DNA from: Adiantum capillus-veneris
Lineage: Eukaryota > Streptophyta > Polypodiopsida > Polypodiales > Pteridaceae
Assembly: GCA_014529385.2 (NCBI GenBank)
Contig: CM043970.1
Location: 69,028,567-69,092,566 of the forward strand
Length of the DNA stretch: 64,000 nucleotides
Direction of reading: 5' to 3'
A program made the translations under genes and the position numbers. Positions 1 through 12,861 of this stretch are shown here, in pieces (positions within the stretch are counted from its first letter, which is position 1; every line of letters starts with the position of its first letter). Under the pieces are notes generated by a model, which had not been told where the DNA came from, ran no database searches, and saw only the letters and a program-made list of their open reading frames with translations.

Positions 1-1678
1 CTTTTGTAGCACGAGACACTAGGGCTTTAAAATGGGTATCTTTTAACAAATTCGGGGCGGTGACAAGAAGTTTTTTTTTTCCCTGCGGGTTGGTGAATTT
101 CTTCTGGAAAAAATTCCAAGGTACCAAGCAAGGGAAAATGATCAGAGAGACTTTCATTCACAAGCACTTGCACTTGAAGTGAGGGAGGCACCTAGTCTCC
201 AGTGTGTGAGAAGTAGATCCTGTCCAATCTAGAGGTAGTCTGGGTGAACTGGACACTATGATAGGTGAAGCCTACGTCATCCCTCCAAGGGCCAGCCTGC
301 CAAGCATCAATCAAAGCCCATTTATCCACTAGATTGGTTTTATTATCTAAATTTTTTAGCTACTACGTGACTATCTAGTTACTTAAATAGATGATTTATA
401 TTGATATCTACTATGTCCTACCCATTTTGGAAATGAAATCCTTTCCATTAATTAACAAGGGGAGGGAGCTAGATGGGAGCAAATGTCGAAGGAACAGAGG
501 TTAGAAGATGAAGGCCGAGCCAACACGCGTGGGTTGACATGTCGAAACTAGGTTGGAGAGTATATTATATCTTATCAAATGTGAACCTCAATCCTTACAC
601 ACTATGCACTTGCGCTACTAAATGACTTCGCTTGGAGGCTTGCTAATGATTGCATGTTCACCTACTTGCTACCACTTGTTGGTGTTGGTAGAAGTTGTTG
701 AAGGATTAGATGGTTGTCCATGCATTTAGGCATCAATTGGTTTTGCTCAAGGTCCCTCGGTTGATTGGCCGTGGAGGTTGGCTACTAGTTTTTTCCTAAT
801 GTGTTGGTGAGGGGCTTTCTATAAGGGGGAGCAACTGGTTAAGAAAGTAGCACCATACAAGTAGAGCTACAATCATCCACCAAGCTTGACCCGCTTGCGA
901 TTGATCATAATAGAGTCACAATATGTTCTACATAGCGAGCAAGGAAAACACGGTGGTGTAACATCCCAAAATCTGCCACCTTACACAGTACCGGATGACA
1001 AAGTAAAAAATACTAAACAAATTTCCTAGATTGAGGGCCCACAAAAAGGTGGCAAAAGCGAGGTGATTGGAAAGAGGCCATGAAAGTTGAATGGGGCTAA
1101 AAAGTGCACTCACCATTATAAAGAGGAGGACCTCATGGCTTTATGATCTCAAGGAGAGGAACTGGGAGGCTCAACCTAGGAGATTATGTCCTACCCAATT
1201 TGAAAAATAAAGGCTTCTATTATTTATTTGGATAAGTCAGGGATATATTATATTGAATGGCATTATGTCAAAACCTTAACTTTCATTGCGTAGGCTATTG
1301 GAACTTCGAATGTGAAGAGTTCGTGCATGAGATTTGGTTGGCATGTAGAATGGAAGACATAGGCATTTGAGAGTTGATGGAGGTGTGGTCCTACCTTCGT
1401 GGCCCTTGAAAAAAATGGCTTGGATTTTGGATGAGTTCTATGTGGTGCGCCATGGCCAGGTGTCCTTGTAGAAGCAGTAGCAGAAGGAGGAGAATATGGT
1501 GGTGCTGATATATGCATGGTGATGTCTGTCATCTTTCTCTACTCACGATGTCTTTCCTCTTTCTATGCTCTTGCAACACTGCAATCCATGTTGTTTGAGA
1601 CCTGTCAAGAGGATATTGGCTACTCTTCTCTCCTCCAAACCTTGCCATGGATGATAGCTTACAGTAGTTGATCGCATT

Positions 1679-1681
<3 letters not shown>
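1..1681. other. Unassigned left flank, no gene recognised
   Basis: I see no open reading frame with a recognisable domain on either strand; the longest frames are under 90 codons and look accidental. A string TGTAACATCCCAAAAT near 957 resembles the start of some plant LTRs, but no partner repeat or primer site is visible, so it is not called. Two short look-alike strings (tatgtcctaccca near 413 and 1186) suggest old repeat decay. Confidence 0.5.

Positions 1682-1741
<60 letters not shown>
1682..1741. repeat. (TC)n microsatellite
   Basis: About 30 uninterrupted TC dinucleotides. It creates artificial Arg-Glu and Ser-Leu reading frames on the two strands, which are not genes. It is one of seven long TC/GA tracts in the window. 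Confidence 0.97.
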
Positions 1742-1743
<2 letters not shown>

Positions 1744-1880
1744 CGTGACCTGCTATATAGCTCAAGGTCGCCTTGGCTCACATGCACTCGCGAAGTTAAA
1801 AAGGGTTAAATATGAATAAAATGTTATTCTAAGAGAGCTCAATGCTAGATGTCAAAACGAGCAAGGTCGAGTTGAAGTGA

Positions 1881-3410
1881 TGTGACGGAATTTAGCTAAC
1901 TACTTGATTTGAGCGGAAGAGAATTGAACATAGTGAGAATTTTAGTAAGAGAATTACTTGGTGAAGATAGAGAGAGTGCTTTTGGAGATAGCAACAATTT
2001 ACACATTCCTAATTAACATGGCATGAGCAATAACTTGTAAAAGAGAGAGAATTAGAGAAATTGACAACAGTTGAGGACCGGATTTACTTGGAGCCGGCCC
2101 CCCCTCCAAAAGGCATTTTTATTATAGCTTCTCCCATCAAGAGAGACTTGGTACAATACAAACTTTGTGTTCCTTGCTCAACCTCTTTGGTGGAATGAAG
2201 ATGGAAGCTTCATGCACCAACTTTGGCTTGTTAAAAAACACTTAATCTACTTGCAACAAAACAAGAAATTGTTGGAACCCTCAATCCCAAGACCTCAAAC
2301 ACCTTCGAAGGTGGAGAGAGATGGTAGGAAGTGAGGAAGATGAGGGAAGGAGAAGTATTCTTACGAGAAAGAATGTCTATTCTCCTCAGATGTAATCACT
2401 TTTTTAAGCACAGCTTAGTAATTAGAGATAATGAAGATGAGAGAATGATAAGCATTACATTAAGCACGACTCTTGGTTGGATTTGCACTCCATAGCCAAG
2501 AGTTGTTGGTGTAGGCTCTCAATTTCCCAGGCTTGGAGAAGGAGATGGCTTTCTTTCTCATCACACAAGAGAGAGAGTGTGTGTGTGTGTAGCTCGTGGG
2601 ATGCAATAATGAGCAAGAGAAATTGATTTTCATCACTAGAATACACTAGCTTGAAGCCTATTGGTTCATCCCTAACCCTAGCCAATGAGAGGCCTCATGC
2701 ATTTCAAGCAGTGTGTGTAGTCTTTTGACAAATGTCCTCCTTTCCCCTTTTTGGAGAGAGCTTGAATAATCATTTATTAATCAAAATTCTCATTGGACCC
2801 CTCTCTAGGCCATCCAATAGGATTCTGGCACACTATGAGAAGGGAAACAAGGCTAGGGGCTTGACATGTGTCCCCTTTGCCTCTTTTGGCTTGATTGACC
2901 CTTGATATGAGTGTGTGTGTTCTCTTTCATCTCCCTAGAGATAGGGCTCGCCCCCTCCTATGTAGGAAGCCTTGTTGACCTTGGAAGCACCTCAAGCACC
3001 TTAGTCACTAAGCACATCAAGCACCTTGGTAAGCAGCTTAGTCATCAAGCACCTCAAGGACACCCCTTGCTTGCCTAAGGTCTAAGCACATCCCTAGCAT
3101 GCCTAAGGTCTAAGCTCAGCCCTAGATTGCCTAAGGTATAAAGAATTTTAACACTAACCTTTGGAGGTCTTTAATGAAGCTAACCCTAAGGTCTTTTAAG
3201 CTCCATTAGTGCACATTGCTCTTTTGTAGACCATCTCCTTTTGGACCCTTGTAGAGATGTAGGCATCTCTCTTCTTGGTCCCATGGGTGAGATAAATCTA
3301 GCACCACTTTCTAACATACTAACTCTTGTTCCCGTTTATCTCCCCACATTAAATGATCAGTTTAATATGAGAAAATCATCTGGAATAGTTAGATATTAGT
3401 TTTTATGACA
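1881..3410 (-). mobile_element. Solo LTR of the element A family
   Basis: Read on the minus strand, this segment begins TGTCATAAAA-CTAATATCTAAC and ends GCTAAATTCCGTCACA, matching in order the two LTRs of element A at 4891-6529 and 21936-23549, with moderate divergence. It is flanked by a perfect 5-bp direct duplication AGTGA (1876-1880 and 3411-3415). No gag, pol, primer site or second LTR is attached, so it is best explained as a solo LTR left after recombination between the two LTRs of a full element (established mechanism; inferred here). It shares the internal run of caagcacctcaag units found in the A LTR. It is older than element A by eye, since substitutions are frequent. Confidence 0.9.
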
Positions 3411-4885
3411 AGTGAGAAGAATGGAACCAGGTGCATTGATCCAGGCCCCTTGAGGCAGGTCATTCATTAGTAGATAGAAATTTTGAGCAGTGCGGATGGT
3501 GTCATTTCCCAGCAGCAAAAATTGCACTCAAATAGAAGAGTCCCCCGAGACTTGTTGATGGGTTAAGTGTACTTAATATGACTTCATCCTCGAGGCCTCT
3601 ACAACCAAGGTGGAATTGTTTCAAGTTGTGATAGGTAAATGATATCATGCATCTAATTTGGCATGTAGACAACATCTATGCATTTTGCGACGTCTTTATG
3701 AGAGTTGTTTTAGTTTGATGAGGACAGTAGTTTATAGAAACTATATAAATGCAGGCGCTCTATTCACATCACAATAGATGGATTCTCCCAAGATTCCATC
3801 TCTCGCAAGCATCCAAGGCCCTTTGCCTCCCAAAAAGGAGTAGCCAAAGACACTACTCGATCGCATGTCCATCCTTGGCAATTTCTTAAAAGCTAATGGC
3901 CTAAGCCATGCAAGCAATTGCCCTTAATGTTGATAAATGCATCCATCAACCTAAAAAAACCACACACTAATGTCTCTGTCATCTATGCAAGCTGCAGATT
4001 GATCTGCCTCTGTTGTCATAGACGTAATTCTCCTGTCTTTTTTTCTTCCCATTACGTCCTCCTCCCTCACCTCTCTCTCTTGCTCGACATGTTGTCTCAC
4101 CATGCCTAAAGCATGTCCTCTTCTCTCGCCTCCCTCTCTTCTCAACACCTCGCCTCACTCACTTTTTCTTTTCTTAGATACCCTCTAATGAAACCTGTTT
4201 CAAATCGTGCGCGTGTATGCTTACTCACTTTTCATTAATTCATTACTAAGATCCGATTCCTTTCGGAATCTGGAAATTGAAAGAAAAGAAGTTTGAGTGG
4301 TTTCATGTGCAAGCCCTCACAGCTACCATCCACAACCTCGAAAGGCTCCGGAGCACGAGAGAAGAAATTATCCTCCTTGATAGAAAGGCTACCATTCCAT
4401 TCACCTGCAACCATGGACGTTCTTATGGATGGCGGTGCCTCATTTATAAGTAACACGGGGTGTCACTCACGGGATGGACGACTGAGGCGAGTTTTCGGCA
4501 GGGTGGGGAGCTTTGGGCCGTAGGATCAACGCAGCAGGGGGGGCAAGAATATTATGTATCCGACTCGCATAGCTTGCAGCGTGTTGCGATAGGTGGACTG
4601 GATAGCTTGCGTGAGTCCGGAGGGAGAGGTGGGGAACTCAAGGTGCAGTGCGAGCAGCGAGGAGGAATTCCCTTTTGCATGGTTGAGATGGGATCCACGG
4701 TGGATTCATTATCCGCCGTCGATCCCTTGAGTCTCACCCGTGTCGCTTATGGACGAGGCGCTCCCTCAGATACCCCACCCTTCCCTTTTGCATGATGGAA
4801 TCTGTCTCACATTCCCCCTAATGAAGTTCGTGCAAAATCATGCCGCCCCTACCTCAGAGACATGTATTTGTATTGTGTATGTATG
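3411..4885. other. Unassigned spacer between solo LTR and element A
   Basis: No coding region or RNA gene is recognised. From about 4440 to 4800 the sequence is GC-richer than its surroundings and keeps open frames on both strands (about 111 codons on plus at 4460-4795), but the predicted peptide has no domain I know and low-complexity composition. A string GGGATCCACGGTGGATT near 4690 resembles the terminal repeat of the inverted-repeat element at 23762-24115, so part of this may be an eroded relative. Confidence 0.4.
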
Positions 4886-4890
4886 GTGGG

Positions 4891-6529
4891 TGTCATAAAA
4901 TCTAATATCTAACCAACCCAAATGATTTTCTCATATTAAATTGATCACTTAATGTGGGAGAATAAACGGGAACAAGTGTTAAGATATAGATATGTGCTTA
5001 TAGATCTATCTCAACACGGGGCCAATGGTAAAGGGGCCCAAAAGGGAGATGGTCTATCAAAGAGCAAGGCTAACCAATGGAGCATAAGACCTTAGCGTTA
5101 GCTTCATTGAAGACCTCCAATAAATGTGTGTAAAAGTCCTTTGACCTTATGTAAGCTAGGGCTGAGCTTGAGGTGGGAACCCGGTCCAAGCTCGAGGTGC
5201 TTGTCCGGCTTGAGGTGCTTGACGTGCTTGAGGTGTTTGTCATGCTTGAGGTGCTTGATTAAGATGCTTGAGGTGCTTGACTCGCTCCATGCTTGAGGTG
5301 CTTTACTTGCTGCATGATTAAGGTACTTGAGGTGCCTTGAGAACTTGCCTGAGATGCTTGTGGGAACACCCCCTAGTTCAAGTGCTTTGTCATGCTTGGT
5401 GAGTAAGGTGCTTGATCACCTAAAGTCAAAAGCATTCCTACAAGAGGGGGGGCGAGCCCTTTTCCTAGGGGCTAGAAAGAGAACACCCACTCACACACAC
5501 AAGGGAAGCCCCAACTTGAAGAGGCAGCAAGGACACATGTCAGACCCCTACCCATGTTACCTTCATGTGTTGCTTGAAGCCTATTGGCTAGGCTTCAAAG
5601 GGGTCCAATGATAAATTACATGAATTATCTAATTGTTTTAGCATTTATCAAGTCCTCTCTCTCAAAGGGGAAAGGGGGACACTTGTCCCAAGGCTACCCA
5701 TGTTGCTTGTAATGGCTCCTGCTTGTGATTGGCTAGGCCTGGAGGGTTCCAACGAGCTTCAAGCATGAGCTACAAGGGGGGGTCGACCCAAGAAAGCTAG
5801 GGGGGTGCCTAGGGGGTATACTCACCCACACACACTCACAAGCACTCTCATTGTGTACTATGCAAAGTGCAAGAGCTCCCTCTCCTTCTCCAAGCAAGTA
5901 GAGGTTGAGAGCCTACACCAACACTCTTGGCTATGGAGTGCAAATCCAACCAAGAGCCATGCTTCAATGCTTAAGCTTGACATCTCCTTCTTCTTCATTA
6001 CTATGCTATTATGTATGCTAGCAACAAGAGTATGATAAGTGAGGAACTAGTTCTTTCTCCTATGAAATGTTTCTTCTTCCTCTTCCCTACCCTCATTCCC
6101 TGCTAGCTCTCTCCACCTTCGAAGGTGTTTGAGGTCGTGGGACTGAGGCTTGGGACAATTAAAGCTTTCTTCAAGTTCATGTTATGCTATGATTGTGATG
6201 CATGAAGCTTTCCATCTTCATTGCATCACCTAGGTCACAAGGAACACAAAGAATGTATTGTAACAAGTCTCTCTTAATGGGAGAAATCATAATACAAATG
6301 CCTATTGGAGTGGGGACCGGCTCCACATAAATCGGGTCCTCAATTGTTGTCATGTTAATTCTCTAAATTCTTTCTCTTGCAAAATTATTGTTCATGCCAA
6401 GTTAACTAATTGCTATGATTATGTTGCTATCTTCAATTATGTCTACCCGCTATGCTCACAAAGTTATTTCTCGAAAGTATTCTCATTAATTTCTGCTATT
6501 CTCAAGTTGAATAGGCTAATTCCATTACA
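4891..6529 (+). repeat. Element A 5' LTR
   Basis: Starts TGTCATAAAATC and ends CCATTACA, matching 21936-23549 over its whole length. By eye the two copies differ by scattered substitutions and by small insertions or deletions in a run of short gcttgaggtg units. It would carry the promoter and the polyadenylation signal of the element (known LTR role); I cannot place the transcription start with confidence. Confidence 0.95.
5168..5350 (+). repeat. Minisatellite-like run in A LTR
   Basis: Irregular tandem copies of a unit close to gcttgaggtgcttgac, about eight to ten imperfect copies. The same block lies in the 3' LTR near 22209-22372 with fewer units, and on the opposite strand in the solo LTR near 2985-3065. 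Differing unit number between sister LTRs points to slippage or unequal exchange after insertion. Confidence 0.85.
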
Positions 6530-6530
6530 T

Positions 6531-6542
6531 TGGTATCAGAGC
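6531..6542 (+). other. Element A primer-binding site
   Basis: TGGTATCAGAGC lies one base after the LTR end CCATTACA. It is the classic plant retroelement site complementary to the 3' end of initiator methionine tRNA (established). The same 12 bases follow the LTRs of elements D and F. Confidence 0.92.
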
Positions 6543-6943
6543 ATTTGGTTTCTCTTTTCTTGCTTAAGAGGAGAGGTCCTTAAGTAGCCTATAAATGGTT
6601 GATGTTGTTAATTATAATAGAGTAAGTGGAACTGGGATCTAATATCGGTTTTGTTAAGCCCACTATGTGGGGGATGGTGCACACCTCGGGAGCTTTGGAC
6701 TTAATAATGGAGTCTTTTTAGACTTGCCTACGACTTTACCATTATTGAGCCATAAGAAGTCCGAAATGAGCTAGCCCTTGGCAACTCTGCTATGTTAGAC
6801 CTACTCCTCTACTCTCTATAATTAACCACTTTGAGCCGTGGGTGTAGATACTTAAGAGCCAATTTTCAAAGGCTAAGAGGAGTGGCAACTAAGGTTTTGT
6901 ATTGCCAAAGCATACACTAAGTATAAACATAAATTTTGTTAAC

Positions 6944-8330
6944 ATGGCTGACAATAATCAAGAGAGTAGAATGAACATTGATAGCTTTGATTTTTCACAT
7001 GAAGGTGCTAATGATGATGCTCCCATGTTTGTGAATTATCTCGTCACTAGGTTGCAACAAGCTAAGGGCAACCCTGTTTTGCAAGCCGAAGTTACTCAAC
7101 AACTTCGTGCTTATGGAATTTCCCTTCCTCTCCCAGAGGAGAGAGAGCTTAGGAGGCCTCTTGAAGAGACCCCCAAAAGAAGACTCTCTCCCATTCGAGA
7201 GGAGGAATCCAAAGACAAAGAAAGCAATGACAGTCTAAGTTCTTCTGAAGATGTGGCTCCACGAAGACGGCGGTCTAGACGATCGCCTACTCCTCCCAAG
7301 AGGAAAAGAGAAACCTATAGTCCTTCTCCTCATCACTCTGAAAGGCAAGAGAGGAAACAAAGGAAGAAAAGGGCTAGGAAGAGGTCGCCCTCTTCTCCTT
7401 CTTCTTCACCTTCCTCCTCTTCCGATGAAAGTTATGGCTATTCTCCTAGAGAATACAAGATGGGAGGACATCGCAAATCATTTCCTGCATGGCGAAGGTC
7501 ACAAAAGCTAAAGAAGTTCAAGGAGGGAGGAAGAGTATCTCTTTTCTCACCTACGATGGCACCTTTGGTGCTACCGACAAAGTGTTGGCCTTCATCCAGC
7601 TATTTGATGCGGCCTTTGGGGACGAGGGCTTCACAGAGTCCTCCAAGCTACGCCATGTAGCTATGCACTTCCAAAAATCAGCTCGCCAATGGTGGGCTAG
7701 CTTTCGTGGCAATGGAGAAGCCCCAAAGACATGGAAAACTCTACGAGTTTCCATCATGAAGCAATTTCTTCCAAGCGATACTAAAGATAAAGTTCTTACC
7801 GAATGGCGCGGCTTGAAGCTTCTCTCTCATGAGTCTATCAACAAGTATGTAGACAAGTTTTGGGATTTACATCTCAAAGCTACTGTCTTTCAAAAGATAG
7901 ACTTTGCCAAGCAAAGACAACAATTCTGTGCGGGATTAGTTGAAGAGATGGCCGAATACATCAACTCTCAACGGCCCGGTACTATTACCGAAGTAATCCA
8001 CCACACCATGGTTGCTTCACGCATCAATTTCCATCAAGGGGCAAGACGTAATGTCAAGCCCATGGAAAACAAAGATAAAAATGATGCAAAGGGGAAATCC
8101 AATGCTCAAAATAATTCCCAAGGCACTTCCAACAACAACAACAATCGGTCCAAGGAGAAGGGAGTTTACAAAGGTAAAAACAAACTCTCTCCTGAAGAGC
8201 TTGAAGCTTTTCGCAAGGACCATAAATGTTTCAAGTGTGGGGAGCAAGGACATGGCTATCGTTCTTGCCCCAAGAAGAATACTTGCAATGAGACTCCTAG
8301 GGCTTCCACCATCGAAGCTCCAAAAGAGGA
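6944..8330 (+). pseudogene. Element A gag, frameshifted
   Basis: Gag shell protein of a Ty3/gypsy element, which packages the element RNA in cytoplasmic particles. The frame from ATG 6944 (MADNN...) runs to 7660. Its middle (about 7150-7450) is strikingly rich in Arg-Ser and Lys-Arg, with a block RRRRSRRSPTPPKRKRE, like an SR domain. The conserved gag core ([14 protein letters not shown]..., W-W-x-x-F motif [10 protein letters not shown]) continues in another frame, 7489-9504, so a single-base loss near 7525-7535 broke it. A CCHC zinc knuckle [14 protein letters not shown] is at 8227-8268. Asn/Lys-rich low-complexity sequence precedes the knuckle. A programmed frameshift is possible but unlikely, because the break falls inside gag rather than at the gag-pol junction. 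Confidence 0.88.
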
Positions 8331-10104
8331 TGCTCATTGCAAAGGATCATCACTCTCCTGTGCTTGGGGAAAGGTAAGAGAGCATGATGCCTTCATCTTG
8401 TTTGACCCTGGCTCTACTCTCAACTTCATATCAATAGAGTTGGCCACCAAGTTGGGCATTCAAGCTTTTGAGATGGGAGATATAGTAGCAGCTGATGCAA
8501 CTTTCAAGGGACAACAAGCCTCCGTTACTCCCTTGATTGGGAAGTTGAGGCTTCATGTCCAAAGCTATGTCGACAAAGAAGAATTCTTCATCTCTCCTCT
8601 CCAACATCAGGATGTTATCCTAGGGGCACCATGGTTTGATCGCATGGCTGCCAACATGAAGTTCCCTAAAAGGAGAATTTACTTCACTTACAGGGGAAAG
8701 AACATGTATATAGATGCTAGTGAGCGTGGTCGCACTATTCCACTTGTAAATACTCTTTCTTTTGATAAGTCAATGAAGAGCTCAGTTTCTGCGTACATGA
8801 TTTTTGTCAAAGAGTCTCCAAAAGATACTAATGTTTCATCAAATGTAAATGAGAGGAATCAAGAAGAGTTAGACTTGTCTAATTTTCTAAAAGGATTTCA
8901 AGATGTGTTCATCGATGATATCCCTATGGACTTACCTCCAAAACAAGGGGATGATGACCATCGTATTGATCTCCGTCCTGGAAGCTCACCACCTAACAAG
9001 CCTCCTTATCGAGTCTCACAAGCTCAACAAGAGGAGATCATGAGGCAAGTACAAGAGCTGGTAAACAAAGGGATGGTGAGGCCTAGTTCCTCTCCCTTTT
9101 GTTCTCCAGTCTTTTTAGTGCAAAAGAAAGATGGTACATACCGTATAAGTGTGGACTATCGAGCACTAAACCATATCACTATTAAAAACAGATTTCCCGT
9201 ACCTCGGGTAGAAGATCTGTTTGATAAGCTACAAGGCTCTACCTACTTCAGTAGGATTGACCTTAAGAGTGGATATCATCAAATAAGGATAGTGGATGAA
9301 GATATCTTAAAGACCGCGTTTCGCACAACATTTGGTCTTTATGAATATCTAGTCATGCCTTTTGGCTTGACTAATGCACTAGCTACGTTCAATCGTTTGA
9401 TGGAGAAATTTTTAGACCATATCGAAAATTCATTGGAGTGTTCTTTGATGATATCATCATCTACTCCAAGTCTTTGGAGGAACATAAGCAGCATCTCCAA
9501 GTGATTTTTCAAGCATTGAGGGAGAACAAGCTTTATCTCAACCAAAAGAAAAGCGAATTCTTCCTTCAAGAGATTCAATATCTAGGTCATATTATCTCTC
9601 ATGATGGTATTCGTATGGATCCATCAAAGTTATAGGTAATAAAATCATGGCCTAACCCAAGGAATCTACATGAGCTAAGAAGCTTTATTGGTATGTGTGC
9701 ATACTATAGACGCTTCATAGCAAAATTCTCTCAAGTAGCAGGACCACTTCACGACTTAACAAAGAAGAACGTCAAGTTTGTATGGACTGCTAAGGAGCAA
9801 AATTCTTTTGAAAAACTCAAAGAGAAGCTTACTTCCCAACCAGTCCTCGTGCTTCCGGATCTCTCAAAGCCATTTGAGGTCCAATGTGATGCGTGTGGTG
9901 ATTGCCTTGGAGTGGTTTTGCTTCAAGAAGGGCATGCCATAGCATATGAGATCTGAAGGCTCAATAGTGATGAACGAGTCTTGGGCATTTATGAGAAAGA
10001 GCTTTTAGCTGTTCTACATGCCCGAGACACATGGAAGCACTACCTATTGGGGACTCCATTTATCCTACGAACCGACCACCAAAGTCTCAAGTATTTCATG
10101 ACGC
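8331..10104 (+). pseudogene. Element A pol: protease, RT, RNase H part
   Basis: The reading frame of gag continues into an aspartic protease with active-site triad Asp-Pro-Gly (FDPGS, Asp codon at 8404) where the family has Asp-Ser/Thr-Gly. Reverse transcriptase follows ([16 protein letters not shown], about 9121-9170; [13 protein letters not shown], about 9250). A frameshift near 9430 moves the catalytic FFDD motif (Asp pair at 9447-9452) into the next frame. That frame has in-frame stops at 9633-9635 (TAG) and 9954-9956 (TGA), and continues with RNase H (ELLAVLHARDTWKHYLLG, TDHQSLKYFMT) up to 10104. There element B interrupts it, and it resumes at 21384. Domain order is typical of Ty3/gypsy. 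Several lesions make it non-functional. Confidence 0.93.
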
Positions 10105-10369
10105 TGAGGCGGTCCGGGGCGGGCAACAAGAAGAGCAACCTCTAGACACCTTTCAAGGCTCCCGTGCTGCTCAATGGGGCTGGGGCACAACACAACACAA
10201 ACCAAAACAACAAACCCACAGCCAAATCCAAACTACACAAGGGGCACCACCTAGTTTAAGAGTGAACTAGGACGCAAAAGAGGAGAATCGTTAGAGCAAC
10301 CCACAAACAAGCAAGGAATTTACACTAACCCTAACATCAATGGAACACTCTCACACACTAAAACACGAG

Positions 10370-10453
<84 letters not shown>

Positions 10454-12833
10454 AGAGATAGTTCTCGGGCTGCTTTGAAACGTATCGGCAATGATCAAGC
10501 AAACACAACTATATATTTAAGAAAGAGAGAGAAAGGGGGAGGGGGTGCTTGTTGCATTAATACCTTCTTACAAATCTGTCATGACAAATCAAAGTGAGAT
10601 TAGTATTGGTTCAACATAGCTTGCGTAAATTTCACCACAACACATCACAAGAAAAGCCACCCCAATCACTGTCTTAAAGCCAGGGGAGTCCTCTCCACCC
10701 TGTCGCCCTCTTACAGTATGTGGGATTTATGGCTAGATTGATGACAACACCAGAGACAAGCTATCAAGAACTTAACAAAAAACACCAAGACACTTACGCA
10801 TCATTGTTGTCCATTACTTCACGTTGGAAGGGTGACAAAGTATCCAAGCTTAGTCCAAATCCACCCTCCTTGATTCAGCAAATGTTGGGCTTACACTAGT
10901 AGCAGAAATGATAGATTTCCTACTCTCAATTGAATGATCACTCTCTCTCTTACAATGGCATAGAGTTCCCTTGCTAATCCTCTATTACAACACATGCACA
11001 TGCATAAGACAATGAGCTTCCACTCAAGAGCTCCTTCTAGAGAGGTTGAGCTTGGCTTCTCAAGCTATAGCATAGTGCTCATGCTTATGGCTCCCCTTTT
11101 TGTGCTAGCTACACCCTCCTTTTATAGCAATTTTGAAGGCTAGGGTTACTCCTGTAACCATGGTTGGGTTAGATTTTTAGCAATTTATCTAATTTCTTTT
11201 GCTTGAAATTATCAAGAAGCTGGTGGGGAAAGAGAGAGGAGAGAAATGGAGGTGATAGGACTTTTCATAGTGGGTTAGTGTTAGTAGAGTTAGTATTAAT
11301 TTACAAATGGAATTGGATATTTACAATGGGAGTATCCATGTAGGATACAAATAAGGAAGAAAAACTCTTAAGAGGTAAGAAAAGGTGGATTTCTTACAAG
11401 GTTGATGCTCCAAGTGTCTTGAGTAGGGCCAATTTTGACGCTTGTTGACGGTCCACTAGCTTTGACGGTACATTTTTTTTCCACTCTTGACCTTCCTTGA
11501 GAGACAAGGTAATTGAAGCTGAGTAATCAACCACCATGATGCTGTCTTTTAAGAGAAGAGGCTGAATTTTGTGGTTTTTTTGATAGATATGGGTAATTTG
11601 GAGGAGGAAAAATGAGACTAGGTGGTCAATTTTGGAATGGAATTGTGTGTGGGAGGTATGAGTTCACCATGGTTTCTCTTATTCTTCAAGGTTGAGGAGA
11701 AGGTGAGTAGGGTGCAGAGAGGAGTGGTGAGAGAGGTGGGGATGATAAGTGGAGAAGTGTGTGTGAAAGAGGAAAATGATAAAGTGGAAGAGAGAGTGTG
11801 GCTGCATAGCATGGGAAAATTGGGGTCCACTAATAAAATCATATCTCACAGCTCGTAGCTCAAAACAATATGAAAAAATTTGAGGCAAAAGTTCAGCCCA
11901 CGAGCTACAACTTTTGTTTGTATCACCTTTTCAAATTCGGAGAGCAAGTGAAATTTAAAAATTCAGCAAAACCGATCGTTTTTTTCCACTGCACAAGGTC
12001 TTTGTGGGGTCCTTCTTTGGATGATTCTTTTGAATACCTCCAAGAGTGAGCCCTCCATAGTGCATGTATGCATGCCACCTACCCTTGACCTTATTTGGTA
12101 GGTCTATAATTGAAGATATTGTTGAGATCATGATATAAGTGAATAGTACAACTAAGAAAATCAAATATTGAGGGGTCTAAAAAATATGTACATGTCAAAT
12201 ATAACTAATATAAGTGGAAAAAATATAAAGGGGTCAAAAGAAATCTCTCTCATTATGAGGCTACCATAAAAAGATAAATATTTTTGGTGTTCTAATTTTT
12301 TAGAAAAAAAACAAAATAGATGTAGGAAGGGAAAAATCACAATAGTGAAAAAATATACACATAAATAAAACTAGTTTTTTTGGATTTTTGATGGGGCGGA
12401 GTTACACCAAATATAAGAGAAGCTTACATGAAAATATTTCTATATGGAATAAAGAGTATGAAAAATGGTAAGAAAAATTGTGGTAATGGTGAGGCAATGT
12501 ACAGAGCATAAATAACACACACCTAGGTAAAAATATTTAAATAAATACCAAAATAATTATGAAAAAATCTTTTATTTAGGCCCTATATACAAAGAAATAT
12601 TTACATACGCATGGGCCATAATATACTTATATTTTTTATTTTTTTGGCTCAACTAGCCCAATGACTAGCTAATTGAGGGTTTTTTATTTCAGTAAGGAGA
12701 TATGGGAAAAGTCCCCTAACTCACACGCACCTATATACAGTGAAAGGGTGAGGGTAACCATAGCGTTTGGGTGAATTTGGTAGGGTGGAGTAACTTACTA
12801 TGGCAATTATGGAGAGCCGAAAAACGGCTATCA
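10105..12833 (-). repeat. Element B LTR, left copy (3' LTR)
   Basis: 2.7-kb repeat matching 18706-21379. Differences seen include an extra stretch of roughly 45 bases near 10200-10245 and a short extra stretch near 11450-11470 in this copy, plus a different GA-tract length. Short open frames of 60-80 codons inside are duplicated in both LTRs and have no recognised domain, so they are not called as genes. Confidence 0.95.
10373..10442. repeat. (GA)n microsatellite in B LTR
   Basis: About 35 GA units followed by GAGGGAGAGGG variants. The same locus in the right LTR (18923-18999) is longer. The tract lies at the same LTR position in both copies, so it was already present when the element inserted and has since changed length. 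Confidence 0.97.
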
Positions 12834-12850
12834 TTAGCCCTCCCCCAGGA
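12834..12850 (-). other. Element B polypurine tract
   Basis: On the minus strand CTGGGGGAGGGCTAA immediately precedes the LTR start TGATAGCCG. Such a purine tract primes plus-strand DNA synthesis (established). Its position confirms that 10105-12833 is the 3' LTR. Confidence 0.85.
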
Positions 12851-12861
12851 TTATGGTATAT

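Noticed and set aside
4293-4795. Possible gene with overlapping frames on both strands
   Set aside because: No recognised domain, low-complexity composition, no splice or promoter evidence; open frames are expected in GC-rich DNA.
7489-7660. Programmed frameshift in element A gag
   Set aside because: The overlap lies within gag, not at gag-pol, and the rest of the element has several random lesions, so decay is simpler.
11618-11888. Small frames conserved between two loci (again at 20164-20434)
   Set aside because: They lie inside the two LTRs of element B, so similarity reflects LTR identity, not coding constraint.
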